From the NCBI GenBank assembly GCA_019059635.1, contig JAGVRJ010000015.1:868001-932000 (forward strand): DNA of 64,000 bases, written 5' to 3'. The position numbers and the translations under genes are program-made. The stretch comes from Proales similis. Its lineage: Eukaryota; Rotifera; Eurotatoria; Ploima; Proalidae. Shown piece after piece: positions 12,001-23,300 of the stretch. The notes beneath the pieces are model-generated. The model was not told the origin of the DNA. It did not search any database and saw nothing but the letters and a program-made list of their open reading frames with translations. How positions within the stretch are numbered: the first letter of the stretch is position 1; each line of letters starts with the position of its first letter.

Positions 12001-12711
12001 GTCAAGAGGCCGCAGTGAATCGTTCATCGAAAATTGCTTACTTTCCGGCAAACTGGAAGAATGAGCCGTCGAATGTTCGGAAGTTGTCGAGTCCGTACAA
12101 AAGACAAGTAGCGAACGGCAGCTTCTGGTTGACTGGGCGAGGCGCCATGCTGCTTGGGTCGATCACTGTGCAGATGAAATCGCGCGTTTAGACCCTGGCT
12201 CGAGCGAGTGAAAATGGACAAAAGTTTACTTACACTGATCGCAGTTGTCGCCTTTGTAACCAGGACAGCAGACCTGAGTGTCCCTGAAATGAGCGTAGTA
12301 AAGAGCGAGACATTCTGATTGTGATTTACGTTTACGTACTTGACGTAAGGACACTTGCGGTTGCTATCTGCTCGTCGGTTCCTGAACTCTTGGATGAGCT
12401 CGACTGTGGTCTTGATGCCCTCTCGTTTCAATTGCTAGACATTTCCCAACTAAATTGAGCCCAACTCGGTCGGAGAACAGATGAAATGCACTTACCGCAA
12501 AGTCCACCTTCCATTCGTCGGCGGTCTTCTCATATTCGACCACCGGGTCGAATGTGTCTGGGTCTGGGCATTGGTCGGTTTTTTTCTGATTGCAAAAATG
12601 CGAGCCGGTGTCGGCCGAATTGAGCACAATTTGTGCGGCCAATACGCAAATCAACAAATAAACTGTTGAGTTGCATTTTGACAACGCTTTGAATATGGGC
12701 GTTCTCGCCAT
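1..12711 (-). CDS. SCO-spondin/hemolectin-like secreted mucin glycoprotein (3' end off window)
   Basis: A multi-exon gene for a very large secreted, probably oligomeric glycoprotein. The start is the ATG at 12711, followed by a hydrophobic signal peptide. Checked exons include 12496-12711, 12340-12434, 3591-3743 and 1-3534 (open to the left edge). Domains in order: an EMI-like Cys region ending in CCPGYKGDNC; three VWD units with GLCGDYN, GLCGTFN and GICGNFD motifs, each followed by C8 and/or TIL cysteine modules; six LDLa repeats ending in DGSDE-type acidic motifs; a Thr-rich tract; two Cys-flanked beta-rich modules; a second Thr tract; three discoidin-like (FA58C) modules; then alternating Thr tracts and Cys-flanked modules. 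EMI-VWD-LDLa-FA58C is the SCO-spondin order, but mucin tracts stand where TSP1 repeats would be. Insect hemolectin/hemocytin also combines VWD and FA58C. A clotting, mucus or matrix role is inferred from the family. The C-terminus is not in the window. Confidence 0.85.
371..917 (-). repeat. Duplicated Cys-flanked module, copy A
   Basis: About 547 bases nearly identical to 2810-3356 at a constant offset of 2439 bases, with roughly ten substitutions. It encodes a Cys-flanked beta-rich module of about 130 residues, from RGCEKLMSDD to MTIEACLK, plus its flanking Thr tracts. The offset is a multiple of three, so frame is kept. Both copies sit in one open exon. Confidence 0.95.
900..1575 (-). repeat. 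Thr-rich mucin repeats, left block 1
   Basis: The minus-strand frame encodes TTTEGTT and TTTVST repeats without a stop. On a larger scale, about 180-base super-units recur: the stretch from about 930 to 1110 is repeated almost exactly at 1110-1290, and again near 1-180 and 180-360. The plus-strand Val-rich reading of the same DNA is a shadow. Confidence 0.85.
1990..2870 (-). repeat. Thr-rich mucin repeats, left block 2
   Basis: In-frame minus-strand Thr-rich coding, interrupted by a recurring EEATIPYEE motif (near 2135-2165 and 2665-2700, with relatives near 890 and 3330-3450). Within the block a unit of about 180 bases containing the plus-strand word gttgacgtcagagttgt is repeated at least three times. 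The frame agrees with the Cys-flanked modules on both sides, so this is coding and not intronic DNA. Confidence 0.85.
2810..3356 (-). repeat. Duplicated Cys-flanked module, copy B
   Basis: Partner of 371-917. Differences seen include 504 versus 2943, 619 versus 3058, the four-base cluster near 670/3110, and single changes near 744/3183 and 813/3252. Most would be silent or conservative. The high identity points to a recent tandem duplication or to gene conversion between copies. Confidence 0.95.
3591..5385 (-). other. Three tandem discoidin-like (FA58C) modules
   Basis: The first module (about 5385-4850) is a recognisable F5/8 type C domain. It opens with CSEPLGLESGVIP, has the strand pattern of the family and closes with VQIELMGCG. 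The next two (about 4790-4300 and 4070-3615) are more divergent. They share LSDFIDI, SNVR-[FY]-x-LE and a closing YNVKL[KR]I[FL][AV]C, which fits the last strand and terminal cysteine of a discoidin domain. Each is split by small introns. For example, 3591-3743 encodes the end of the third module and is bounded by a GT donor at 3590 and an acceptor at 3744-3745. Assignment of modules two and three as FA58C is by pattern only. Confidence 0.7.
5399..5838 (-). repeat. Coding 12-bp minisatellite, Thr-Thr-Thr-Gly mucin tract
   Basis: About 36 head-to-tail copies of a 12-base unit (plus strand: ccagtggtagtg with g/c and t/c variants), read on the minus strand as TTTG with occasional TTTV. It lies in frame between a Cys-flanked module and the first FA58C module. 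Thr-dense tracts of this kind are heavily O-glycosylated in mucins. Copy number is likely to vary between individuals, and an assembly may have collapsed it. Confidence 0.9.
6800..7010 (-). repeat. Thr/Ser-rich mucin tract after the LDLa repeats
   Basis: In-frame minus-strand coding for a Thr-, Ser- and Gly-rich stretch with STVTSTGTTTG-type units. It shares the TSTGTTTG element with the tract at 5399-5838, so the two probably arose from one another. It links the LDLa array to the first Cys-flanked module and is a likely O-glycosylated spacer. Confidence 0.85.
7024..7725 (-). other. Six tandem LDL-receptor class A repeats
   Basis: Six consecutive cysteine-rich units of about 35-40 residues lie inside the large exon of the mucin-like gene. 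Each has six cysteines and most end in the calcium-binding acidic motif: DKSDEVDC, DGSDEIGC, DDSDEVGC, DGSDELDC, DGSDELNC. The sixth ends in the variant DQDDETHPSC. In known proteins LDLa repeats bind calcium and ligands. Their position directly after the third VWD/C8/TIL unit matches SCO-spondin-type proteins. Confidence 0.9.
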
Positions 12712-12841
12712 GCTATTTCTCTATGGCTGCTCCTCTGCTTTATATTGATAAATGCTTTCTGAGCTCCTTGCTGTAGTACTGCCTTAAGTGCGTTGAATTA
12801 AAGCTAAAAAATGTTCTGAATATTGACCGAGCTGAACGCTC

Positions 12842-12849
12842 TATTTATA
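12842..12849 (-). promoter_or_regulatory. TATA box of the mucin-like gene
   Basis: The minus strand reads TATAAATA here, about 130 bases upstream of the ATG at 12711. This predicts transcription start near 12815 and a 5' leader of about 100 bases. A second, weaker TATAAAG (minus strand, 12738-12744) lies only 28 bases before the ATG and is less likely to be the main element. Confidence 0.55.
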
Positions 12850-13998
12850 CAAGCTTGAGCGGACACCTGCCGCAGTTATATAACGCACTCGTTTGAATTT
12901 TATGTAAACACCGATCTGAATTTCAAATTTGCCTGCTGTTCCGAATATGCGCACTTGGCCACATGAGAATGGCTGAGAGCGAGATAGAGAGAGAGAGAGA
13001 CCACGGGCGCCAATTGGCGTTCTTGACGTAGAGACCAATGTTTCTTGAGGCCGCCGCCGTGTGCATGTCTGGACCTTCTATTCATTTGATGGCGCTGTGA
13101 ATGTGTTTCTCTTTTGTTCGGCGAGCTTGGTGGGTCGGCAGATTGTTACACGTTGGCAAATTTTATTTAAATTAGCAAACATCTTATCTCAACTGGGCTT
13201 TCCGTGCCCTGTAATTTATTCCCACTCGAAATTCTTTTCTTCTTTTTGTATTTCATCTACACGGCCGCTCGGGCGCCAAACTGTCGGAATTTTAAATCAG
13301 AAGAGTGGGAGAGAAATAGAGCAATTTGGGCGCATGCGATCCATGTCAGCGCGCTAGTTGAGCCAAGTCGATTTTAGTGAGAAAATTTCGCGATTCATTG
13401 CGTTGACAGGCTTTGACTGTCGTCGTCGTGCTGGCTGTTGTTTGCTTGCAGGTCTTCTGTCACTTGATTGATCCAGCGAGCGTGTGAAATAGTAAGCGGC
13501 TTAAAGAAAAATGCTCTCATGTTTGCAAATAACAAGACTGAGAGCCTGCGCCGTCAATTGACGTGAATCCTTATGAAGTAGAAAACGGGTCGACTTCACA
13601 GTCGTTAATCGAGTAGAGACCCGCATGCAGGCCTTCCTCTTGAAATGAAAATAAACAGTTGAGCCACTCAGCCATACGCCGCTCTCGCTCGCTCTTTCAC
13701 GCATTGCCGACACATCCTTGCCGAGCGAACCAAACAGATCTTTTCGCTCACATTTACTCGCACTGTGCGCAGCCAAAAAAGTCGTTGTTCTGTATCTCTG
13801 AGTCGCATTCGCTAGCTGCTATCTGCCCGACTTGTTGGTCCAAACAGACGCACTGACAGACCTATAGAGCGACAGAACAGCAGCACACAAGAACAGCAGT
13901 ACAGCAGAACAGCATTAAATTAAGCCATATTGCCTGTTGTTGTTATTCAAGCAAGTAAAGGAGTTTGAAGGCGGCAATTTTGAAACAAAGACAACGAA
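12850..13998. other. Intergenic, divergent upstream region
   Basis: About 1.1 kb between the mucin-like gene (-) and the first paralog gene (+), so it probably holds both promoters. It contains a short GA run near 12980-13000 and ACAG/CAGCA-rich repeats at 13870-13912. No coding region could be supported on either strand. Confidence 0.6.
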
Positions 13999-15001
13999 AT
14001 GGGAGACAACGACGCGGATGGGGCGAATCAGCAGTTCTTTCTCACCAAAAACGAGCTCAAAGCGGTGCTCATGAATCGTGTCGAGCAAAAGCGACTCGAA
14101 TGCCAAGAGCGTCGAATGGAGCGCGAGTTTCGTTTGTGGGACACGACTCGCCGACGACGCGTCTACGATTTGGAGCAAGAGATCAAACAAATCAAGACTT
14201 CAAGTGGCTTTGTTCGACCAATTTTGGGTAAATTCTGTTCATTTGCCATTCATTGTACTCGTCGTATCTCGAACTGCACCTCAGTCCTCTCCAAATACAA
14301 CTGACTAACTCGACCGGCCGACTCGCGGTCGGTTTTCTTTTCGCAATTTTTTCAAATTTTTTCACCTCAAGTGTTGACCAGGCCGAGCGAGCTTTGGGCT
14401 GAGTGGCGAGCTCTTTTCGGCTTTTTGTTTCGTTTTGAATATAAATCGCGCACGATATATTTGTCCGTTTCATTTGGCCGATGACTCATTCGATCGTGCG
14501 ACTCAGATTTTTGCGATTTCTTATTTCGATTCAATTTAAATAGCAAAAGCGAGCCAAGCAATAATGACCGGCGGTGTAGAGACGGCCAGAATGCCTCGAC
14601 TTGTTCAGTCGGCCTACTCGTCGCAGCAGAGAAGAGAAGGAGAACGGCGATTCGACGAGCTGAGACTGCGCAAAGCCAAATCTGAACTTGGCAACTACAA
14701 ACTTCAAAATAGCGACCACAAGCAGCTGATTCAACACCTGAAGAGCGTCGATCCGGTGTTCAACAAACGCTACGGCCAATTGATTTGGGCCAAGAGCGCA
14801 AGCAAGGCGCCCTCGTTCGATCCGAAGGACACGCGAATCGAATCGATGCCAAAACGGGCTCGTTCTGCTTGGCACAAGCGACACGAAACGCTCAAGCCGC
14901 CAGTTTACGCCTGTTCGCCGTACTCGGCCACAATTCAGCGCCAAATCGAAGGCATCGACGCCAGAGTTCGACATTTTGTGGCCAATTTCACTCTAACTTG
15001 A
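13999..15001 (+). CDS. Uncharacterised basic coiled-coil protein, paralog 1
   Basis: Two exons, 13999-14227 and 14544-15001, joined in phase 1 (donor ggtaaa, acceptor aatag), give 228 residues. I do not recognise the family with confidence. The N-terminal part is a strongly charged helix (EQKRLECQERRMEREF, then RRRRVYDLEQEIKQIKTSSG). The C-terminal part has LKSVDPVFNKR, then APSFDP and a closing IQRQIEGIDARVRHF helix. There is no signal peptide or membrane segment. The same order of motifs occurs in the next gene, so the two are tandem paralogs. The alternation of charged helix and xDPxFxKR block vaguely recalls axonemal proteins of the CFAP97 type, which is only an impression. Composition (K, R, E, Q-rich) suits a cytoskeletal or ciliary protein. 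Confidence 0.7.
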
Positions 15002-15512
15002 TTATTTGCTCAATATCTCGGCAAACATGTGCCTGCATGTGAACACTTAAAAGCGCCAGTCACATTCACTTGTCAATTCATTTCCGAGCAAACACCAACA
15101 ACAACAACAACAACAACGACGATGACAACGACCCTTTGAGCAAACACTCACACGCCTGTCAATGTCACTTTCCAATTCGATATGCTCTCAAACAACTGTG
15201 TTGCGCTGTTTTTCTAATTCACTCTGTTCTTTGATAATAAAAAAAAAGAGAGAAAAAAGGCAGAAAATGGAGAATTTCAGCATTTACTCAATCGACAGGC
15301 AACAACAGCTAACAGGAACAACAGGAAATTGTGGATTATTAGATTCGAATGAATAATTGAGCATTGAGAAAATGACGACTATTTCGACAACAGTCTGCTA
15401 GTCGTCTGTTTACCAGGCGGCTGCATTTGCCTGAAACTAACCGTTTAAATCGACCGCGCACACCTAAACAGCCACAGCACATCAAACTCAGACAAGAGCT
15501 TCAGTCGGCAAA
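15002..15512 (+). other. 3' UTR and short intergenic spacer between the paralogs
   Basis: About 0.5 kb with a CAA/ACA-repeat (15095-15120), the poly(A) signal of the upstream gene, and no coding potential beyond short random frames. The next gene starts at 15513 on the same strand, so its promoter must lie here. Confidence 0.55.
15236..15241 (+). terminator. Polyadenylation signal of paralog 1
   Basis: AATAAA on the plus strand about 235 bases after the stop codon at 14999-15001, followed by an A-rich stretch. Confidence 0.5.
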
Positions 15513-17407
15513 ATGGACGAGGGTAAGTAGAGGACGCGGTTTGGCCATTCTGTCTGACGATGGCATCAAAAGTGACTGGAATAGGGCGTCAGGCAATCAA
15601 GAGTGCGCAACTCATGGATGTGTCTGTCTATGAGTGAATTTGTGACTCTGTGTGTGTGTGTGTGTGTGTGTGCCTGTGCATGCGGCTGGTTGATTTGGTG
15701 TCACGGTAATGGAATAGGCGAAAAAATACGTTTCAGAAACAAAGCGAACGAAAGTGAGCAGCCGTCGACTTGTGCTCAGCTGGGCTTCCACAAATGAGGC
15801 GAATTAAACGCTCAATTATGATATAGACACCTGGGATGAATAAAAGTTGCACTCGGCGCTCTTTAGGGTCTTGAGCGAGTCGACGCTTTAATTTCTCTTC
15901 GCTTTGGCAAACCTGAACGGCTCGGAAACCGTCTAAAAACGGCCATGATGTTGTTTGTCAACGATGGACCATTAATGCCGGGCCTTGTAAGCTGCTTCTG
16001 CTGTTTTTCTCCTCTTTTTTTTATTTTTCTCGTTTATGCCATGAGCCTCATGATCGGTTTGATTTCTCCGCCACACACACACACAATGCCCGAATCACTT
16101 ATTCCCATTTTGCATCTCTCTCTCTGTTGTTGCCATTCAATTTGCTCCAATTCTATACTTGGGTGACTTTTGAAGCCAGCGCCTTCTTTGCCCGCCACAA
16201 AAAAAGAGTTGAATAATTGTTTTGCGAAAAAAAATAAGAAATGGACAAACTTGAAGCGAGGCGGCGAGCAAACACGCTGAGCAAGGCAGAGACGGCGATC
16301 GTCGGACGAAATAGAATCGAACGAATGCAGCTGAACAATCGAGTGAAAGCGATGGAGAGGCAAGCAATGTTCGCCAGAAAGACGAGCACGGCCAGAATTC
16401 GTCAGACAGAGGGCGAGCTTCAAGGAATACGTATATCGACCGGTGCGGCCTTTTCCAACTCGCAGCAAGTCAATTCTAGCCTGGCCGAGATATTCTCCAG
16501 CACAGGTGAGTGGTCAGAAATGAAACATTGACGTGCGGTATTCAATTCGATTGAAGACAAACGCATGGAGCTGGTCGCTAGGAAGTACATTCGAACCATG
16601 ATGAGTCTGAAAAGCGCGAGCATCACACGAAACAGCGACACAGGTTAGTCGATTTGCATGAATGCGAAAATTTGACCGTCACTGATGGCTCGTGGCCAAC
16701 TAGCCAGTGAGCTTGATGTCACCGACGGAATGAAAGAGAAGAGCAAGAGTTTCAACTCTTATGAAACTCATGCACTGCGAATGAAGACGGCGGTGAGAAG
16801 AAAATCGAACGAGAACAGAAACAGCCAAGTGAAGATCGACAATTACGTGGACGACGAGCTGTACGAGCAAATGAAAAAGCGCGCCAACACGACCGGAGTG
16901 ATGAGCACGATTCCGTGGCGTTACGAACGGCCCAAAGCATTGGCGAATAAGATAACGACCGACTACGGGTACAAGACCAAGGACATGGTCGAATGGAACA
17001 AGCACTCGGACATCAGGGGCAGGATAGACCACACGGGCGGCTATGACGAGTCCAAGTTTGTGTTCGAAGACCGCGAGCTCTACCGCCTCTACGTCGACTT
17101 GTGCAACAAGCGTGACAGCATAAAGCAAATGTCGCAGGCCGACACTGACAAGCTCAAAAGACTCGACCCCATATTCCAGAAGCGCATGCGGCAGCACCGG
17201 TTCGCCCGCATTTGCAACAAAGTGCCCCACTTTGACGATCACGACCATCCCATATCGACGTTCGTGCCCAAGTTCACGATCGAGAAGAAAAAGCGCGAGA
17301 TAATCGAATTGAACAAGAAAATCGTGCGGCCCAACTTGATGCTCAAACACGAGATAGCAAGCTTGAATCGTCGCACCCAGGAGTTCCTGCGCGCCCTGCC
17401 GGTCTGA
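15513..17407 (+). CDS. Uncharacterised basic coiled-coil protein, paralog 2
   Basis: Likely exons are 15513-15522 (ATG GAC GAG G), 16239-16505, 16557-16643 and 16704-17407. All junctions are phase 1 and together give 355 residues. The first exon is tentative: the acceptor at 16237-16238 lacks a pyrimidine tract, and the gene may instead begin at the ATG at 16241. The N-terminal charged helix (NNRVKAMERQAMFARK, then EGELQGIRISTG) and the C-terminal block (LKRLDPIFQKR, VPHFDD, LKHEIASLNRRTQEFL) match paralog 1 in order and spacing. An extra middle region of about 110 residues (YVDDELYEQMKKRANTTG to YDESKFVFEDRELY) is unique to this copy. No known catalytic motif, signal or membrane segment is seen. 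A (TG)12 tract lies in the first intron at 15649-15672. Confidence 0.75.
15649..15672 (+). repeat. (TG)n microsatellite
   Basis: Twelve uninterrupted TG units inside the putative first intron of paralog 2. Confidence 0.9.
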
Positions 17408-20310
17408 GAGTTCGCTCTCCTCTTTCATTTTACGTCTTTTGTTGGACATTTACTTCGTTTTTAAAATCTCAATCCGGTTGAAAAGAAAGAATAAAAGCCA
17501 TCTCGCTCTCTTCGGAACTCGCTCTCTCCCTCAGTCTCTTTCTTTTGTCCTCATTTAACAGTTCTTTGGGACTCGCGCTCTGAATGCTGTCTCGAGTGTG
17601 TAAAAAGTGCCACTTGTGCTCTTACTCTTCAAAAAGCGCCTTCGGGCCAATCCGGTAGAACATTTGAACAACTCGGCGCACTTGTTACCGATTAGATTTG
17701 CTGTCGACTGTGGAGCTCTCCTCCTCCAAATAGGTTTCAAATCGATCGGCTATGATTAATTGGCGTTTCAAAAGATGAATGCTCTCTTTAGACTAGAGAG
17801 AGAGAGAGAGACTGAACGAGATTGAACTGAGGGAGAGAGAACGAGAGTCCGCTAATCGGTCTGTTTGCAATCTGCCCGTTATTGCCGAGCAAGCACATTA
17901 AAAACGGTCGAAATATGGCTCTGACACGTCGACCGCTCGCATCAAGTCGGCCCCAAAGCAAACACAGACCAATGCTGAAGGTGAGAATGCAGCGATATTT
18001 GGCCAGCACTCTCGCACAGCTAATGGACCTTAGCATGTGTGCGCTCTTCTTGACATTTGATTGATGAGCTCATGTCCGTGCTTTTCATTTCAATGGGTGC
18101 ATGCGAACGAACGCCCTCCGCTCTGATTACTTCTATTCGACGCTTCTTATCCAGCTCTCTTCCTCGCCCCGCTCTGCCTCGATTTTTCTCTCTCCCACTG
18201 GGTTCAACCTTTTTTTTTTTACTTTTTTCTGTCTAAGCCCCTTGAAATCTGAACAAAGAAGAAGCGGCTATTCCTCTATTCATTGATTGTTGTTCGTTTC
18301 TTTCTTTTTTTGTCGGTTGTTGTTGTTTGTGTGTTGATTATTAAGATGTACTCAGCATGGCTCGAGTTAATGTTCGTGTCTGCGGTTGCATTGGCCTATT
18401 TTAACGCTTGTGGGTACGAACGAGGGCGCAGTGAAGCCCACAAACAAATGTTATTCCTTCTCCGACCCATTTGATCCAATCGCTGGCCGAATAAAGGAGG
18501 CCGTCAAACAAACGAATGCAAAGCAAACGACTGGCCTGTGTTGGCTTGCTGACCATTCATTAATTATTATAATTTCAACATTCTTTCGACAACTAGATTT
18601 CAAGTTCCAGCTCATAATGCCTATGCGCCGTCGATCGTGGTGCATGGTTCACTCGTGCTCTGAATTAATTCGCCCACCCGAGTCTGCATGTCCCAAGCGA
18701 GATGATGAGACCAGACCGGACTTGACGCGGTTGCTACCGCCCACCGCCACAGCGATCACTCTCTCTCTCTCCTCTTTCCTCTCTCTCTCTGGTCTCACTC
18801 TGGACTCTCACTCTCGCAATGACTTGACTCATCTGCCCATTTTTTGCCTAGTCTAGTCCTCCTCCTCCTCTTCAACTCTGCTCGCACTTTGGTGCAGCTC
18901 GCGTTGAAGCGCAGCAGTCAGATCTCGTTTAATTACACAATTAGATGAGCTCATTAAGCGTGCCGAGCAAGTTGCCCGATAAGAACATCTTTCTTTATCG
19001 CGCCTGGACCGATAAAGGAGCAGCAATGAACATTTGGCACGCTTATCGTATTCGGCGGCCGAGTCTATTACGAATCAGTTCGCATCTGTCTCACTGACTC
19101 ATCGTCGGCCTCGACCAAGCAACCACCAATCTTGCTGGCTGGCTGGCCAATCGGATAGAAAAGTGCTTGTGGAAGCAGGAGGCCAGCAAGAGGCCACTGG
19201 GCACCGGGTCTCTATTCTTAATTATCGATTCCTAGACGCCCCTCTCTCAGTCTATTGCAGACGAGTCAAATTATGAGCGCTTGTGTGTGTGTGTGTGCGT
19301 TGGCTTGTGCGTGCAGTTGAGAGTTTGATGGAACCTAGATGGATGGATGAATGGATGGATTAGCGATTAATTTTGCTTTTAGCCTCGTAAATAAAGCGAT
19401 TCCCTCAAGCTGCAAACTTAAAAAGTCCATCATCGCAACGATGCCGTTGGTCGCCCAATTAGACCCGATCGACATGCAATCAGATTTCTGTTTGATTAGT
19501 CATCTATTCTGTCATTTCACCAACTCGCACAGTCCGCTCGGTGCGCCCTCCGCCATCTCTCGCAATTTCACAATTTAAGCCCGCGCCTCTATCTCCAACT
19601 CTGATCTCTCTCTCCCCCCCTCTCTTTCTCTCTCACTCTTTTCACTCATTTGCCCATCTCATCTCGTTTTCAAATATGGCGCTTGGCTGCCTGCTCACTA
19701 TTGATAACCAGACGAGCTCTGTCTCTCTCTCGACTCAATGACTCAGTCAGTCTCTTTCAATTTGGTTCAATTTCACGCAGAGTCAACTGCACAGCAAATC
19801 GATGCTGGCATATTTGGCAAGCAAGACGCCAAACGAGACGCCTGTCAATCGCAGTTTCCGACAACTCATCATCGTCCTCGTGATTATCAGTATTCTCTAA
19901 TTATTATTTGTTGTGCCTCGTCATTTTGGTCGTGGTTACAACAGAAGCATCAGGAGAAGTAGCAGCCGCATGGCCTGTGTGCGAGCCATCTGGCAATTCG
20001 ACTCTGCCGTCTGTCAAAGTGAACTAGCACGAGACCAGCAAGCTTGTTTATGGCCGCATTGGTGTAACTGAGCCGAAACGAATGCCGAGTCAGTTCCCGA
20101 TCGATTTTATCGACCATTAAGGATCACAAGGAAATTGATATTGTGAGAGGAAATTGTCCGTTGCGGATGCAAATATTTGCCGCGTTCGCCCCGAGAACAC
20201 GAGCGCGGCCAAATTCACACTTCCAATCGGTCCTTGTCTAAGCCTATTGTTCTTCTTTTGTGCTAATAGATTGAGAGCGCGTCGACGCCAGATTCGATGC
20301 CGGATATAAA
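17408..20310. other. Intergenic, upstream region of talin
   Basis: About 2.9 kb without supported genes. It contains GA/CT-rich runs (17799-17811, 18763-18792, 19602-19640), a (TG)n run near 19283-19296 and GGAT repeats near 19339-19360. Short open frames here have no family resemblance and no matching splice structure. Regulatory sequence for talin is expected but not resolved. Confidence 0.55.
17490..17495 (+). terminator. Polyadenylation signal of paralog 2
   Basis: AATAAA 83 bases after the stop codon at 17405-17407, with a pyrimidine-rich stretch after it. Confidence 0.65.
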
Positions 20311-23300
20311 ATGATGAAAGCAAATACTAGCAGCAGCAGCAGCAGCAACAACAGCGGCGGCAGCCTAAGAAGCAAAGAGGCCGCAAACAAGCCGGAGACA
20401 ACGAGTGAGCAACGAGCGGTCGGCTCGGCCGCTACGATCGCAATAAAAGTGCGACTTGCCGAGCTAAATCTCACCAGAACGATACAGTTCGCTCGTTCGA
20501 TATTGGTCTATGACGCGCTCAAATTGGTGAGAGAAAAAGTGCCCGAGCTGACTCGCGGCCAAAACGGCGCAGGTAAAAAGCAGCGATGAGAAACGAGACG
20601 AGCTCTGATCTGTAATGTCACCTTATCGTCTAGATCCCAACTACGGCCTTTTTCTGGCCAATTCAGACCCGTCCAGAGGCAATTGGCTGGAGAATGCGCG
20701 CTCACTTGACTATTATCTTCTCAAAGACGGAGTAAGTCGCACCGTTTGCCGCATCACTTGTGCAACAACTGATTCCAACCGAACAGGACGTGCTCGAGTA
20801 CAAGAGCAAGATCCGCAAACTGGAGCTCAAGCTGCTCGATGGGCACAAGCGTCGGCTAATGGTCGACGACAGTCAAACAGTCGGACAACTGATGATATTC
20901 ATCTGCTCTCAGCTGGGCATCGCAAATCACGAAGAGTATTCGCTCATACACGAGATGAGCGAGAACGAGCGCGAGCGGACTTTGACGCTCAAGCGCTCTG
21001 ACAAGACGTTGACGCGCGATCACAAGAAAATGGAAGAACTGAGACGCAAGCTGCACACAGACGATGACAGTAAGTATCAGCTTGTCTACTTCCTTGCGAA
21101 CGAGCCTACGATTTCTAGATGGAAGCGAGCGCTCATGTTTCGCTTCTTAATTCGATCTCTCTTTCTCTATGCATTCATTATCAATCTGTTTCAGTCGCCT
21201 GGCTTGATCATTCAAAAACGCTGCGCCAGCAGGGCATTGACGAGAACGCGAGCGTCATTCTAAAGCGCAAATTCTTTTTCTCCGACAAAAACGTCGACAC
21301 CGGCGATCCGGTCCAACTGAATCTGCTCTACGTTCAGGTAAGTGCTTCGCAACCGCAGCGGTCAGAGCTGGAATTGAAGTAGATTGGCGGAAATGAATGA
21401 GAGAAAGAGAGAGGCCCAGAACGAGATGGCGACTCATTTGTACAAACGCCGATTGTCCTGGCCGGAAAGTTGTGTTTGCCGCCAAAAATGACTTTTAGAT
21501 CAGAGAGCGTGTTCGGCCTTTGATACGATTTGCGTGTGTGTGTGTGCGGCCCGAACGGATCGATCTAATGGGCTCTGGCATTAATGGGTCGTCCGTCTAG
21601 TCCGAGCGGAATAAGACTCACCGTGCCGGAAAGTGCCCCAGACGAGATCATAAATGGCCTGTGATCAACTGCCTCTCTGCTCTCTTTCTGCCCTGCGCCA
21701 TTCTACCTATTACTGACGTCTTATTCACCTTATTTTCGCCTCTTAAAGTGTCGTGACGGGATCGTCAATGGCTCGCATCCAATTACCGAACAAGAGGCAG
21801 TGCAGTTCGCCGCACTCCAGTGCCAGGTGAAATTCGGCGATAGTCTAGGCAAGAACTCGAGCAAGAGCTCGGGCCTGATCGAGTAAGTTGATTTCACTCT
21901 ATGCTCTTTTCCTCTGCTTGCTGGTTGCTTCTTCATCATGGCCATGTTTATTCGAGCAGCGGTAGTAGAAAACTGGCCCATTCAGACCAGAGCGCCAAGA
22001 GACAGAGCAGATGCTTTGCGTGCTGTTGCTCAAGAGCGGGCAGAACGACTCAGCTCTGCTCTTCGTGTGGTTGCTGCTGTCCGCCCGGCAAGATGCCCGC
22101 CAAATCGGCCAACTTATGGTACACGCGTGTGCCGAGTCTAATCTTCTAATCGAATTGTTTTAATTCGAATTCGTTCTCTCATTCAGCCCGGAGCGATGCT
22201 TTTTAAAAAATTAACAGCACGACGAGCGGCTTTCATTCCAATCCTCTCTTAATCGGTTGCATTTAATTGCAAATGACACACGAGCTTGCTGCTTCATTTG
22301 CTGTTGTTGTTTGTTTCTCTGCGTTCGGTTTTTTAATTTGCGATATGCGCTCTCCTAGTCTCAAAGAGTACCTGCCAAAGGAGTACGTGAAGGCAAAGTC
22401 GATCGAAAAGCGAATCGTTCAAGTAAATTAAGCTTTCAAATCGCATTTGGCCTGTCAGCCCATATTATCGACGTTCAGGAGTATAAAGGCAAATGCGCGG
22501 GTCTGAGCGAGCCGGAGGCAAAGCTCCAGTACATAAAGCTGTGCAGGTCGTTGCGCACTTACGGCGTCACGTTCTTCCTCGTCAAGGAGAAGATGAAAGG
22601 CAAGAACAAGCTGGTCGCTCGGCTGTTGGGCGTCACCAAAGAGTCGGTAGTTCGCGTCGACGAAAAGACAAAGGAGTTCCTCAACGTCTATCCGCTCGAG
22701 TGTGTCAAGAAATGGGCCGCCTCGCCCAACACGTTCACGCTCGACTTTGGCGATCACTTCAAGGAGCCCTACTATTCGGTGCAGACCACCGAGGGCGAGC
22801 ACATCGCCCGCCTCATCTCCGGCTACATCGACATCATCCTCAAAAAGGTAAGTTTGTCGTCCTGTTGATGAGTCGCTTTTCGTCATTGCTCAATCGCTTG
22901 CTACAGAAACGCGCACGCGACTACCCCGAGCCCGAAGCCCAGTCTATGCTTGTCGAGGAGGTTGTCTCTCCGTCAAAGTAAGTCAAACGCCTCAAACGAA
23001 CGCTTTTTGAATGCAATGTGGCTACTTTTGCGCTAAACCAAAGGGCCACATTGATCGAGACAAATAAGCAGCCGATTGGAGAAGGACTGGCTCTAACTGC
23101 TGCATCAAATGACGCCGAGCCTGAGAAATGCTCCGAAGCAGAGAGCGAGAGCCTGAGCGACTCCAAATCGCCAAAAGAGAGCGAAAGCAATCCTTTGCTT
23201 CAGACATTGCAAAAGTGCCACCTTGTTCTAAACGAGGTCAAGAATCAACTTGAACAAATGCCGACCGCCAACGAAATTGGCAAAGACCGGGTAAGTTGGG

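Noticed and set aside
16700-17449. 249-residue minus-strand open frame
   Set aside because: Antisense of paralog 2 exon 4. The plus strand has matching splice phases, a paralog next door and a poly(A) signal.
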